Of a DNA stretch of 56,000 nt, positions 11,601 through 20,055 are shown piece by piece. Below the pieces are notes generated by a model. The model had not been told where the DNA came from and did not search any database. It was given only the letters and a program-made list of their open reading frames with translations. The stretch comes from Prorocentrum cordatum (Eukaryota > Sar > Dinophyceae > Prorocentrales > Prorocentraceae): assembly GCA_963575745.1 (NCBI GenBank), contig CAUYUJ010015948.1:1211181-1267180 (forward strand), given 5' to 3'. The position numbers and the translations under genes were made by a program. Each line of letters opens with the position of its first letter. Position 1 is the first letter of the stretch.

Positions 11601-12073
11601 GGGCTCGACCTGCTCTCGCCGCATGGGCCTGGGGCTCCACGGCGGTTGCGCGCGGACGAGCTGCGACTCGGACCATGTGTGTGTGATGTCTCATCCGATG
11701 ATACCTTGGGGTACCGCGTCTGTGGCTGTGCCGACACTGGTCTACTGAGTTCCTCGAAGGTAGCTACGTGCTCCGCCACAGGGACGGTCGCAGGGCTGGG
11801 GGTTCCAGCACCTGAGGTCCATCGGCGGTTAGCGCGGAAGCGCCCTGGAGTATCGAGACCGGCAAGGCTTTCGCCTGACGCGGTTGGGATTGCTCCCGAC
11901 GGGGAAGGGGAGGGAGGATCAAAGGTCGGCGTGTGAAACTCCTTCCTTCCTGTTCCTACTCCTTCTCCTGTCCCCCCGCGGGCGGCGCTGCGGCGAAGTT
12001 CAGCAGCTAGACGCGCCTCGGGTCCTCGGGAGCTGGGGGGGGGGGGTATCGGGGACACCAACACAGTCCGCAT
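5678..12073 (-). CDS. Element 1: copia-type gag-protease-integrase polyprotein, up to an in-frame TAA
   Basis: Structural, protease and integrase part of a Ty1/copia-order retrotransposon. The frame is open from 12184; I take the ATG at 12073 as start because the upstream part reads through a leader palindrome. In order: a low-complexity N-terminus, a long predicted coiled coil (about 11500-10500), three CCCH zinc fingers (C-x7/8-C-x5-C-x3-H, about 9620-9330) where a CCHC knuckle is usual, an RS-rich stretch, an aspartic protease with WVLDSGSAHH (about 8440-8460), then integrase with a His/Cys zinc site (HSPKHPDCEIC, about 7680) and core residues in ADHIVLAKD, YTDNSGE and NGLIERV. The frame ends at TAA 5678-5680, and RT follows in the same frame, so this is a nonsense mutation and not a natural end. 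Assignment to copia order is firm; the family name is not known. Confidence 0.9.
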   Translation of the reverse strand: MRTVLVSPIPPPPSSRGPEARLAAELRRSAARGGTGEGVGTGRKEFHTPTFDPPSPSPSGAIPTASGESLAGLDTPGRFRANRRWTSGAGTPSPATVPVAEHVATFEELSRPVSAQPQTRYPKVSSDETSHTHGPSRSSSARNRRGAPGPCGESRSSPRTASQRPCTPRDRGHREADAPHLSISDDQLAETSAAGDIAELRDQVETFVSSQYSGLLQSVQTNATDTAAIRRDLDGALGIIDSRIAEDRRIIGELQYQVDREVSHSGERTAMVENLRNYLAQMEQQLVIVRDTGISAVRILHDEIHDQLRNRPTPTEATDLGDVQSQINDLRSYLDHTTATLRTEAHTNSSNLIDMLQRTERVITQRLDATNAVVQPLANRISDIEQRFPGVQDALAELRVGRAQTDQLDSPPTVYDFARLTDRLQEVEKAADHTQLELSQVIHERDTEKVRVESYLARLESEVEAQSARLRACEHRLDRYSQRSRDTDEYTRQKVGQIQEDMTSWTNQLIDHTNDTNIHLRPAADPHRPTAVSAEAPQASAGQQRRTSPGAASAAASAQTRHVSPVRTEPTIDGAPIPSQPASAVSVHTTTPIKESDTVRVPVLPKITQLLEWQQRVRKNFGAASGRPSKAYAFLCVAEQPECTFEDLQDSGDFESIDCKLATALSDILSSDLRYQIRLIETREHKAGRMLKGRQIYWHILQSYKVTDVDDDLHDFERLKELRMRDEDLQRFITDWDALLLECREVPDPKILESLFRTQIRRHAWMKQDMYEYQRMKMSDPNRTYGWLRQRVLDILEIKQLEKNQNKLRYEHETRSQVNVCVAWKKGNCRNGERCKALHTYSRDWKNNKSSRTSTAGGNPRRSMSTPANHKKPASRPFCFDFAKRNTCTRGDKCNYPHVAQCKDFAQNKCTKGDKCKYAHLAPGAKTPERSPSRPRTSSQDSRGRSPSRGSGSQRSSQRGGFRYASDSRQGRDNRRQYDRSRSTSRRSQDSRSQSRSRYDRSSRSTSRGRDNRGGGRGSPRGRDRSYGSDKGRGKRYPSRGSSRGSPNTRARSPANFRHSRRSDRSYVIRDKTLMANTKATTTSTKIRRRIRFDVRNVDYYFHTISGRARLDRWKELPNEGDIVKVPDPLPQKWWDDSAEALRECQKEAQLWYDELYDYRHNKESVATPTAIRKHDDTVKQSSKTAQTTTTTKQVDTPRSTAALTRSWVLDSGSAHHIQGKHELTQTESDRISIREEHILETANGDRTVNEHYDIRLPEVGLHSSALALPDCPSLLSVGKLVEVDGFRQLWDPELGYMLQDPGGQWYKIPVNNRVPELRLDDLTRIPPPRLCTSSAPRRRQRKRSSARCNDTCWCCKTTEQPTTADELRPHIGTCPKRPHVGEGGGARTITVEEPPDTRTDETNVDTTTDSPTSQMQCSPPQCGGFDIAQADNDIPTETPTRTHPDNDRVLPNRQKKPIDPMHYMTHSPKHPDCEICSRTMAQNAPCRRQHKPHPPADPTEEDNAYEAFVPKKFGEALTADHIVLAKDDAADKHGDKYALVVLDRYTGIFMAYPALHKDAATTKASFQQFIAANDEVKHIYTDNSGELQKACRQLGWRHDTSTPHRPQTNGLIERVVKIVILGTRAVLHMSGLGHEWWKEAMQAFCCGHNFVHTSTGVAALNEEHAEKTAHEIRFGESFPGHCIPFGARIFWKCLNPEINNETAKFKENTREGLFMGYHLHSGGRWSGDYLVLDTATYAKNPDGDLCHVHRVKDIIIPDGKFTYPVKDGTLRHHNPEAHDEVKASTSRPLGDKPMPDPPLSYPKEWDDPSMMTTEDNAVDIQTSASEVAAPAPEPDYWEQRGYCVIRHIRTPRKKLFIPTDDVMNIPVPVDQLDVTRDFKTTSTFEGESNFRDVWDGVSANDHRELSEPWTGTIQFYELPKITPDGKMVVRGRETRVQTTTRPDHVLPEHWKTLSRGQQKKEIDYANDVKRAREIRDRAALRVWTRQDKQVNNFRTTTSGGPTWNTVERRITYDTDNGDVIRDENVKGVTNKEILYAKLPGGPRDITTVLYYRQLPQQHDGEERALVFVDNEGTDFGTLNPLIRKFTQSVAIPTMPRETNYMPAHRDKIPDSTWSRPALVTRNLSKKEVAA

Positions 12074-12131
12074 TAATGCTCTCCAACTCGTCACCGAGCC
12101 GTCGCACCGTGGGAGAGCTTGGACGCGAAGC

Positions 12132-12177
12132 CCCAATGGAACCCTTACGGCGCATGCGCCGAAGCGGCTCCATTGGG
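12132..12177. repeat. 46-bp imperfect palindrome in the element 1 leader
   Basis: Arms CCCAATGGA and TCCATTGGG flank a perfect 14-bp palindrome CGGCGCATGCGCCG on the same axis (12154/12155). It lies between the primer-binding site and the chosen gag ATG at 12073. That is where retroviral RNAs carry dimerisation and packaging hairpins, but the role here is inference. Confidence 0.75.
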
Positions 12178-12225
12178 CTCGCATGCAAGGTCACCGCGGG
12201 CGAGTCGGTGAAGGTGAGCGTTAAA

Positions 12226-12237
12226 GGGCTGATAACC
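12226..12237 (-). other. Element 1: candidate primer-binding site
   Basis: Directly next to the LTR end the sense strand reads GGTTATCAGCCC. It resembles the TGGTATCAGAGC tRNA-iMet primer site of many copia elements but is not identical, so the primer tRNA is not assigned. Confidence 0.4.
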
Positions 12238-12433
12238 TGTGTATGGGGTTGAAGTACAAGAGTACAGAACCCCTGATCCGTTGGTAGAGAGATGGAGGGA
12301 TAGATGGATATCTTTCCCTCCCAAGCGATCAAGGTACGATCGCTCCAACTCAGTACCTGAGCCCAAACGGCCAGGTGCGGGAGAGGTAAGGATAAGGAGT
12401 ATATATGAAGGTATTACACGGGTTCCACACACA
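12238..12433 (-). repeat. Element 1: 5' LTR (196 bp), inferred
   Basis: Read on the minus strand this segment starts TGTGTGTGG (12433 down) and ends CCATACACA (to 12238), a TG...CA pair whose ends are inverted repeats with one mismatch in nine. It lies just upstream of a plausible primer-binding site and the gag frame, and just where the endonuclease ORF to its right stops making sense. An ATATATA tract about 30 bp inside the start could be a TATA element, and a 7-bp stem (AGCGATC/GATCGCT, 12324-12344) lies inside. The partner LTR is outside the window, so the boundaries rest on end structure only. Confidence 0.6.
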
Positions 12434-14496
12434 AGCTCGCGATTTTGACTTCGATCAGCCCTGGTTCGACTAGATTTTGACCCTGGTGTTGGAGCAACTC
12501 CTGGGCGAGGCACCTGGGGTAGTCGACCTGGCGTGACAAGTTCTCGACATAGTAGCTGAGCCCCAGACGATCGAAGCCGAACGAGAATGGCACTATGTGG
12601 TCTCCATGGTACTGATAAGATGGAGGACACCCCGACGATGCACGGAACGCACGACTGGCTCGCAATCACGAAATCGAGTAAAGCCCCTTTCCCCGACTCG
12701 CAAGTTGCCAAAACGCCACTCGGCTTGTATATAACCCCGTCAATCTTACTGAGAAAGCCACGTCGAGCGAGCTCCTCTGGTTCTAGATTGAAGTCCCCCA
12801 CAATGAACCAAGGTAGACGTAACTGTGATACCAGCGTTCCGGGCTTAGCGTATCTAGTGAGATTCCTGCCCGCGAATCCGTCAGAGCAGAACACATAAAA
12901 AGTGATGGCCACCAGTGAGTAGCCGTGCATGTGAACTATGGCTGCGCTGAAACCGTCCAACGCCGTCGACCCCGTCGCTCGTAGGTCGCGAAGAACTGTA
13001 TCGGACTCGCTGAGGCTCTGCATCTGAAGGTGTTGTCGGCACATAAGCCATTCACCACCCTCATTCGCCTTGCTCTGGGTATTCTCCGACTGCTCCCGCC
13101 CTGTGGCACGGGCCCGACTGACGACAAGTTTAAGCTGATGCTTCTTTGCCTGCTCTCGCCAATGCTGCGCGTCCTTCAGATTCTCAGCGCGAGTCTCAGC
13201 GATCCCAAAATAGTGAAATGGTCTGCAAGCTGGACCTGACAAGAAGCCCCATGCCTGCCGACCCATCGTAGTGACATCGCCGTAGAAGAAAAAGCTATCT
13301 GTGCCACTCTTGGATGCAGTGTCCAGCTCTTCCTCATCACCATCATTACCTGACTGCGCACACCCAGATGCTGATCCCCTTGGGCCTGTTGATGGCGTTC
13401 GTCCCGCAGCGGCGCCTCCTGCGGGGCCCCTTCGCGGCGGTCACGCCGCCGCCTTGGCGGCTGAGTGCCCCGCTTGCGTCGCCGCCTGCGCCGCCGCCTC
13501 AGCCGCCGCCTGCTTGGCCGCCGTGATCTTCATGGCCGCCTCCTTGATCCTCGCCGCCTGGGCTGCCTTGTCCTCGGCAGGTGGGCCACCGCTGGGCCCG
13601 CTGCTGCTGCTGCCGTCGGTGGTGCCCTGGGCGCCCTTGCCGCTCCCCTTGTCAGCAGCACCAGCTCCCTGAGCTTCGCCATCGGCTCCCTTCCTCTTCT
13701 TCATGTACCTGGTCTCAATCTGCTGCTGCAGCTCCTTCGCGCGAGTGAGCCAGGAGACCACCTCGGAATTCTTCGTGCTCAATTGCGCTCGAGCTGCCTC
13801 GAGGTCACCTTCGAGCTTCCGCAAAACTTCTTTCTCGCTGGCCTCCGCTTCCAAGGTGTCGATCTTCGCGGAGAAATCCTCATCCCAGGAGAGACTGAGC
13901 AACGCGTCGCTGTCCTTCTGCTCGGCGGGCTTGTCCCGAGGAGTGGCGCCGACCTTGGGCGCGAGGGCCAGCGCGGCGAGCCTCTTGGACTCCTGCGTCG
14001 TGGCAAGCGTGACAGCCAACTCTGCCTCCTTGGCCTCAGCGCGCGCCAAGTTCTCCCTGGCGCGCAGCAAGGCATGGAAGGCCTGGTCGTGCTTGGTAGT
14101 CGCGTCTCTGACTGCACTGTCTGCGTTCTTGGCTGCTTCCTCAGGCGATGAGCTGGCCCCGACGGCCCGCATCTCGTTCTTGAGGACCTGGATCTGGCTG
14201 GACAGGGCCTGCTTGATCATCGGGCCAGTCACCACTGCCAGGGCGCACTCTAGCGCGGGCGCCTTGGGCGGGACAACTGTTTGCATGGCGCCACCTGCTC
14301 CTGCCAGAACTAACTGCATGTTAGCAACATCGGAGTACGTATCTTTGTCACTGCCACCACTTTTCTTTCCCTGATAGAGTTTGACCTGGCGTCCGCACTT
14401 CTGGCATCTGCGATCACGCTCCAAGAGAATAGAGTTCCACTCACTGCGTCCACAGGCTTTGCATGTAGACCATGGAGTGGATGTGGCCCTGGACAT
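12434..14496 (-). pseudogene. Zinc finger / coiled coil / EEP endonuclease ORF of non-LTR type, interrupted by element 1
   Basis: One frame starts at ATG 14496 with a four-cysteine finger (CKACGRSEWN...CQKCGRQVK), then an Ala/Lys/Glu-rich coiled coil (about 14300-13500), an in-frame TGA at 13441-13443, and, still in the same frame, an endonuclease/exonuclease/phosphatase domain. EEP marks are the Glu in FHYFGIAETRAE, the FIVGDFNLEPEEL motif (about 12780), LLDFVIAS and the final His in PWRPHSAILVRL. Such domains nick target DNA in non-LTR retrotransposons, and this zinc-coil-EEP order is familiar in dinoflagellate ORFs. The frame meets the LTR of element 1 at 12433, so no RT is seen behind it. 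The TGA could be a CGA-to-TGA change. Whether it was a mobile-element ORF or a stand-alone nuclease is not certain. Confidence 0.75.
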
Positions 14497-14654
14497 GGCG
14501 TCCTGAAGAATGATTTCCCCTCTTCGCCACCGAGAAGAGAGGTCCTAGGCGTGGACTTCCACCTCGGGCCCCCCCAAGCGCCGACGTGAAGGCGAGGGGC
14601 TGGGCTGAGCAACTTGGGGGGCCCAAATTGCCCGAGCCCAAATTGCTTGAGAGG

Positions 14655-14950
14655 AGGAAGAGGAGGACAGGGGGGAGGAGGAGGAGGAGGAGGAGGAGGG
14701 GGAGGCGGAGGAGGAGGACGAGGAGGGGGGGCGCGGGGGGGGGGGGGGGGGCGCGCGCGCGCCAAGAGGAGAAAACGACGCTGAGGATGAGAGGGGGGAT
14801 GGGGGAGGAGGAGGAGGAGGAGGAGGAGGAGGAGGAGGAGGGTGAGGAGGAAGAGGAGGAGGAGAGGGAGGCGGAGAGGGAGCAGGAGGAGAAGGAGTAG
14901 GAGAGGGGGAAGGAGGTGGAGGAAAGGAGGAGGAGAAGAAGAAGGGTCAG
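14655..14950. repeat. (GGA)n purine microsatellite
   Basis: Imperfect GGA/GAG runs on the plus strand upstream of the zinc/EEP ORF, interrupted by the poly-G/(CG)n block. Leucine/proline- or Glu/Arg-rich ORFs here on both strands are artefacts of the repeat. Confidence 0.9.
14735..14761 (+). repeat. G17 followed by (CG)5
   Basis: Seventeen G residues (14735-14751) pass directly into five CG dinucleotides. The same composite is at 41771-41797, and a reverse-complement version at 44116-44137. Confidence 0.85.
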
Positions 14951-15310
14951 CGGGAGGACTGGACGGTAGTGGCAGGAACAGGCAGACGGGTGCGAACTCA
15001 CCGCGCTGTCTCTCGATGCGCACCTCCCTGACGCCAGGCCAGCAACGCCCCCCCTGCCGTTGCAACTTTACGTGTTCATGGCCCAATCCGCGACCTTCCC
15101 CAAGTAGCAATGCATGAGTCAGCCCTGCGCAGCGCGCGCGAAGATATGCAGCAGCGCGCAGCAGCCGAACAGTGAGAACGCATGGGTTGGAACATGATCT
15201 CCGCTATGGTGAATTCATGTAGAGAAGTATAAGCGTAGTGCTGGCCTCCCTGATGCGAAGCTCACAGCAGCGTCTCGAAAAGCTTGTCCCGAAAGCTCTG
15301 CCTGTCAACC
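14951..15310. other. No gene seen
   Basis: Between the purine microsatellite and the stop of the transposase-like relic I see no motif-bearing frame and no clear repeat. Confidence 0.6.
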
Positions 15311-16867
15311 CTAGGCGCAGCCGTAATGCCCGCCCTTTCCCTGCGTGGGCTTGAGGCTCTCGACCGGTGGAAGGTGCCCGATGCTCTGCTTCTCCGCGTA
15401 GCTGTTGCGCAGCTTGGCGATGTAGAGAACGCGGGGCTCGTGGCGCAGCGGGGCTGCCTCGTTGAGCGGGCGCGCGTAGCCCCTAAACCGCGAAAAGGAT
15501 CGCTCAACCACCTGCGCGTCGACACCTTTCAAACGGCGGCTCAACCGCTTGATGTGTTCAGGGTTGCAGGGCCAACGGCCGGCGTGCCCCTTCGCGCGCA
15601 TCCAGTCGACAGACCAAAATTTGATGTCCCTGAAGGCAGCTAGCTTCTGAGTTTTCATGCAACAGGAGCAGCGCCTGTCGTGGGCGAATGTGTTCGCGTT
15701 CGGGTGCTGCTTAACTGCGCGGCTCAGGGCTTCTGCTGCCGCGCCATTCCCCTCTGGGCTCGTCTGCTCGACTGCGGCAACGATGCGCCCCTCTAGGAGT
15801 GGGGGCCGTGAACCAGCCGCGGTCGCGGTGCATGTGGCGGGCTGCTTTGCTGCTGTTATTGTACTGGGCCTTCTTCCGAATGGCTGCGGCGGACGGCCCC
15901 CTGTCCGGCGCGGCGGCAGACGGCCTCTTGCGCACTGGCGCGGCGGACGGCCTCTTGAGAACCATGGACTTCTTCCTCTCGGCGGGCTTCGCGCGGAGGA
16001 CATTGGACATTCTTCTTCATGGCAGTCTTGCGAACCCTCTTCGTTGACACCTTCATCGCTGCTGGCCCCCTGTACACGACGCGCATCTGCCTTTCCTCGT
16101 CGTTGCATTTCGAGAGGACCTTCTCGCGCCCGCCCCCAACGAGCACGGTGACCCTCGTCGGGCGCGGAGAGGGGAACGCATTCCTGTGGTAGTAGCTGTC
16201 CAACTTGGAAGAGGTGTCGTCGGTGATCTCCGCGCCGATGATGATTCCGCGATGCTCTTTGATGGGCTCCATCTCCTGCGCCGCGATCAGATGCATCAAA
16301 CCGTCGAAGTGAAGCTTCCTGAAATCGGTGACGAACGCCTTCCCGTATCCTTCCACAGCCTGATCCGCAAATACCTCCTTGGTGAGCCAATCAATGCCGC
16401 GAGCCGTGGTGAAGGCGCGGGACATGAGCTTCTCGCGGCAACGCCAGTAGCGCATGGTGAAAGCCCTCTGGCTGCTCACGAAGACGACGCCAGGCTGCTC
16501 GAAGTCGGCCAACGTGGCTGCGTTCACTTTGTCGCCCCCGACCCACATAAAGTTCGGGCCGCGCGTGAGCTGGCAGTCTTTGTTAGTGCACCTCCAGGGC
16601 CTCAGAGCGATCCCCGCGTCAGTGCAGGTCGCATGGCGTGCAGGAGATGTCGGGGCGAGACGCCATCCCCGCGCGGTGCTGAAGCGGCGCGCTGCAGTGA
16701 ATGCACTCCCACCAGTTGGTCTCAAAGGGGCTCTCTGTGTCCACCGTGCGTTGCAGACCAGGCCCTGGCTGAAACAAGTCATCTGCGCCCGCAGCAGGCA
16801 ACAAATAGTCGTCGTCAACGTCAGTCGGCAAGCCTGCGTCCACGCTCGCCACCTTCAGGGAAACCAC
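15311..16867 (-). pseudogene. Transposase-like relic with zinc-binding N-terminus, at least three frameshifts
   Basis: Coherent protein sequence jumps between minus-strand frames. First comes a cysteine-rich start (WWECIHC...RPDISCTPC, about 16720-16620), then in the next frame WRCTNKDCQL and a globular block ending RVTVLVGGGREKVLSKCNDE (about 16590-16090), then in a third frame a KRPSAAPVRKRPSAAAP tract (about 15970-15900), then in a fourth step HPNANTFAHDRRCSCC, KGHAGRWPCNPEH, and a C-terminal block with Gln-Val-Val-Glu-x2-Phe and FRGYARPLNE, ending GGHYGCA. The Glu/FRGYA part resembles the C-terminal part of dinoflagellate transposase-like proteins (KDZ/CxC type is possible, but I am not sure). 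The KRP-Ala-Ala motif is common in dinoflagellate proteins. The jumps make it a dead copy. Confidence 0.5.
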
Positions 16868-16954
16868 TTCAAGTCCCGCCCTCCGCGATCGCCCCCAGCT
16901 CGGCCAAGGGCAGGCGCGTCTCTACCGGAGTGGCCGCCGGGCCCCAGAGCACCG

Positions 16955-17285
16955 CGCAATCGGCCCCGGGGCCGCGAAAGGCAGCGACGGGGCCACGAAG
17001 GGCTGCAATGGGCCCACGAATGGCAGCGTTGGGAACACGACGGGCTGCAACGGGGCCACCAAGGGCAACGAGGGGGACACGAAGGGCTGCAACGGGGCCA
17101 CGAAAGGCAACGAAGGGGCCACCAAAGGCTGCGCGGGGGCCACGAAGAGCCGCGCGGGGGCCACGAAGAGCTGCAACGGGGCTACGAAAAGCAGCGAGGG
17201 GACCACCCAGGGCTGCAACGGGTGCACGAATAGCAGCGAAGGAGCCACGAGTGGCTGTAACGGGGCCACGAAGGGCAGCGATATC
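16955..17285. repeat. 21-bp minisatellite, alternating 42-bp higher order
   Basis: About fifteen units of the type GGCTGCAACGGGGCCACGAAG. Two variants (GGCTGCAAC and GGCAGCGAC/GGCAACGAA starts) tend to alternate. Because 21 is a multiple of three, frames on both strands stay open and encode seven-residue repeats such as VAPLQPF/VAPSLPF on the minus strand. I see no sign that any is translated. Confidence 0.85.
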
Positions 17286-17600
17286 CCGATTCCTAAATAA
17301 GCTGCGCAGGAGTCTTCAGCATGAGCGCGACCCCTCGGTGTCTGAGTGCCAGGGGCGCGGCGCTAGTGCAAATTGCGGGAAATCGCAACGCAAGGGCGCG
17401 ATTCTTAAGTAAATTGCAAGCAAGTCCCCAGCGAGAGCGCGACTTCAGAGCGCCGAGAGAGCGATTCCTGCATACTTTGTAAGGAAGTCCCAAATGAGGG
17501 CGCGATGCCTTAGTAAACTACGAGGACATGTCAGGCGGGAGCGGGAATCCTTGCTGAACTGTGAGGGCGTCTCAGGCGGGAACCGTTGTTGTTGTTGTTG
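17286..17600. repeat. Degenerate tandem repeat, unit about 40-60 bp
   Basis: Repeating blocks with GCGATTCCT..., AAGTCCC, GAGCGCGA and GTCTCAGGCGGGA. The last block resembles the repeat at 45660-46520. Confidence 0.5.
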
Positions 17601-18583
17601 TAACCCGGGGGCCAGCAACACAATGGTCACCAGAGGGGGGATCAACAATAATTATTCTTCAGAAGCGCGAGTGCAACAGCAAAAGCAACAGCAACAGCAA
17701 CTTCAACAACTACCATTGACAGACTGTCCGCTCCTATCGGCTGGCGTGCCATATGCACGTATATCCGTATATCCCAAACTCTCGATACCCGCCCTTTTTG
17801 TCTTCGATCGAAACCACTTGGGAACATCTTTTTCTAACCTGCAAAGTGTACTGCATGCAGCCCCTACGGCAGGTGAAGAGAAGACGGATGGAAGGAACGG
17901 GCAAGGGGGAGGGAGGAGGATCGAGCCCGAGAGAGGGTAGCAGGGGGGGGGCGAGGAGCAGAAAACACGCGGCAGAACCAGACGGGCACATCGGGCGGGT
18001 AGACCCTAGCAGGCGGGTCGGGAAGGCGGGCCCAGGCGGCAAGTGGAGCAGGCGGTTTGCTGAAGCTTGCGTTCTGCATGGGACGCGAGGACATCTCGAG
18101 CGACAGCGCGCCCCCCAAATTCGCCAGCCCAACGGGCCAGGGCGTGCTAAGATCTCCGGTACCTGGTTAACAATATGTCTAGTTCGCGCGCGCGGGGCGG
18201 CCCCTGGGGGTCCCCGGGCGAAAAGTACCCCGGCAAGGTCCCGGCATGTCCCCGGCAAGTCCCCGGCAAGGTCGGGTCAGAGATGCCGGAGTTCTGTTTC
18301 GGAGTCCAAGAAGGCTCCAGATCGGTCCAAGAGGGCCCCGAGAAGCTTTCTAGACGGTCCAAGAAGTCGAAAGTGAGCCTGGTAACTCAAATAGCACCCG
18401 CTTCCATGGGAATCGAATGGCAGATAGCGCCCATTACCCTGCTGGGGTGGTTCAGTATGGGGAATGGACGGGTATGATAGGATAAGATCGATGTATCGGT
18501 CTTTCCAGCACATAGCGAACACTAAGGTAAATGTCCGGGCAAATAGGGCGCGCGCGCCTTCAGCCAAAGGCAACGGCGCGCGA
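17600..18583. other. Low-complexity and short-repeat DNA, no gene seen
   Basis: Holds a (GTT)n run at 17585-17602, a CAACAG-rich run (17670-17710), G-rich tracts, four copies of a CCCCGGCAAGGT-like 11-12 bp unit (about 18215-18280) and GGTCCAAGAAG repeats (18300-18370). No frame shows a recognisable domain. Confidence 0.6.
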
Positions 18584-18973
18584 GCTATGCTCCCGATACT
18601 ATAACATCTCCCAAAGAGCTACCCTTAAAGTCGGGAGGGGAGGAGACGGAGAGCATAGCCGCGCAGCCGTTAGGCTCTACAAAGGCCGCGCGCACAACTG
18701 TTTGCAAGAGAGAAAACAGTGTGTACAGTCTGGCCTAACACCAGACTGTAAGGCGAGTTTCCTCGCAAGGCATTTCACGCAAATACAAGATAGCCCCTTC
18801 GAACGATGAAGGGCTATCGGCTCAGTTAGAGGTTAGCCAAACGGGCCATACCTCACCGAGCAAATATGCATTAAGGCAAAGAGCCTAAGTCATATAAAGC
18901 CGGCTCGTTGCCAGGCGTGAAATGTAAGGCTCGTTTCCGAGCAACTGGAAGGGCGCCTCTGTAGTAGGCGCCC
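18584..18973 (-). other. Hairpin-rich 3' region of element 2
   Basis: Within 390 bp there are at least seven separate stems: GCTATGCTC/GAGCATAGC (18584-18659), ACTGTTT/AAACAGT (18697-18720), ACAGTCTGG/CCAGACTGT (18725-18749), the mini-hairpin at 18753-18766, GATAGCCC.TTC/GAAGGGCTATC (18789-18818), the mini-hairpin at 18929-18942, and GGGCGCCT/AGGCGCCC (18951-18973). A TATAAA-like stretch (sense TTTATATG near 18893) is also present. It may be the 3' UTR or LTR of element 2. No second copy is seen in the window. Confidence 0.7.
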
Positions 18974-19013
18974 ATGCTGGCAAATTGGACCGCGGGGGGG
19001 CAACAAGGACAGA

Positions 19014-20055
19014 CTAAAATTGATTAGACTTGGGTTTGTTTCTGTCCTCGGGACCCCGAAAGGGAACAAACTGCTTCACGTCATACTTGAATGACTGAGT
19101 GCATGACATCACTTCCAGAAGCAGCTCCCGATCGATGCTTCCCTTTGTATGCCCGTCTGCGGTCATATCCCTAGTATCACACCACTGCACGTTATGTACT
19201 ATACCTATATCCATGAGCTCACGTATCCAACTGATATGTCCAAGCAGAGTCCGCTCTGTCGGTATCTTAAGATCCTTGCTTGATAATGATTTACAAACGG
19301 ACTCAGCGTCTATGGTAAGAGATACTTTGATGGCTAGGCCTCCAACTTCACGCATATCTCGTCGTTGTCGTGGAGTCAGAGCTCCTGCCTTGAGCTCGTG
19401 GAGAGTGATGAGCGTAGGGCAACGCTCATCGAGGTTATGCGCAGCTGCGAGCGCCTCCGCAGCATAGCTGGACCTCACCTGCAGTCGGTGCGATTTGCAT
19501 AGTCCGTCACAGAGGTGAACGACGGACTTGCCTTGAGGCGAGTTTCCTCGCCGTAGTAAATTAGCCACGCGTCTGCCGTAGCCCTTGGTATCATCGCCCT
19601 CCTCCCTGGTGAGCTTCCGATGCCCCGAATCGCTGTGGATGTCAACTTCAGTCGTCGGCTTCATCCGAGGGAAGGTGATGCGTTTCGGGCTGCTGATCAG
19701 CTTTCGCGTCACAGCATTCAGACGTCTGACTTGCAGATTGGTGGGCTCTTGGATTTTCTGGAGAGAGACCACGTATACCATGAGCCAGATTTGAGTAAGA
19801 AGGGCATAGGCGAGGGCTCCTCGCAAGCTGACGAACATGTCGGTAATGAGTTTCGTGGCTTTGGCATCGGCCGCCGCTCCTGTAAGTTCTGGGTGTGTGA
19901 TAGGACGTAGTTGTTTGATATACTCGTCCTGATCCATGATCGCATCCCCTTGATCATTCTTAGTGTAGCGAACGGCGCAGTTCGTACATGTGTGTTTGTT
20001 GAGCTTGCATTTGCCAAACACCTTTTCGACGCGCTGTACATAGTCGTCTATATTT
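19014..20055 (-). pseudogene. Element 2: RT thumb and RNase H
   Basis: Continues RT after the A7 frame change: VFGKCKLNKHTCTNC, then LTGAAADAKATKLITDMFVSLRGALAYALLT (listed here by its key part SLRGALAYALL), and EPTNLQVRRLNAVTRKL. RNase H catalytic residues are visible in order: Asp in DIHSDSGHRKL, Glu in RSSYAAEALAAAH, Asp in SLTIDAESVCK and Asp in CDTRDMTADGHTKG. It ends at a stop at 19014, probably the natural end, because the 3' hairpin region starts some 40 bp beyond. One mini-hairpin (RRGNSPQ, 19537-19552) lies between the first two catalytic blocks. Confidence 0.85.

Noticed and set aside
14310-15110. Minus-strand 266-codon Leu/Pro-rich frame
   Set aside because: It is the complement of the GGA microsatellite and overlaps the zinc-finger start of the EEP ORF in another frame.
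16186-17412. Plus-strand 408-codon frame with GPRRAAT repeats
   Set aside because: It is antisense to the transposase relic and then runs through the 21-bp minisatellite, which keeps frames open by its period.
19800-19840. GCGAGGGCTCCTCGC as a further mini-hairpin copy
   Set aside because: Loop and length differ and it encodes the conserved SLRGALAYALL segment of RT, so the inverted repeat is likely chance.
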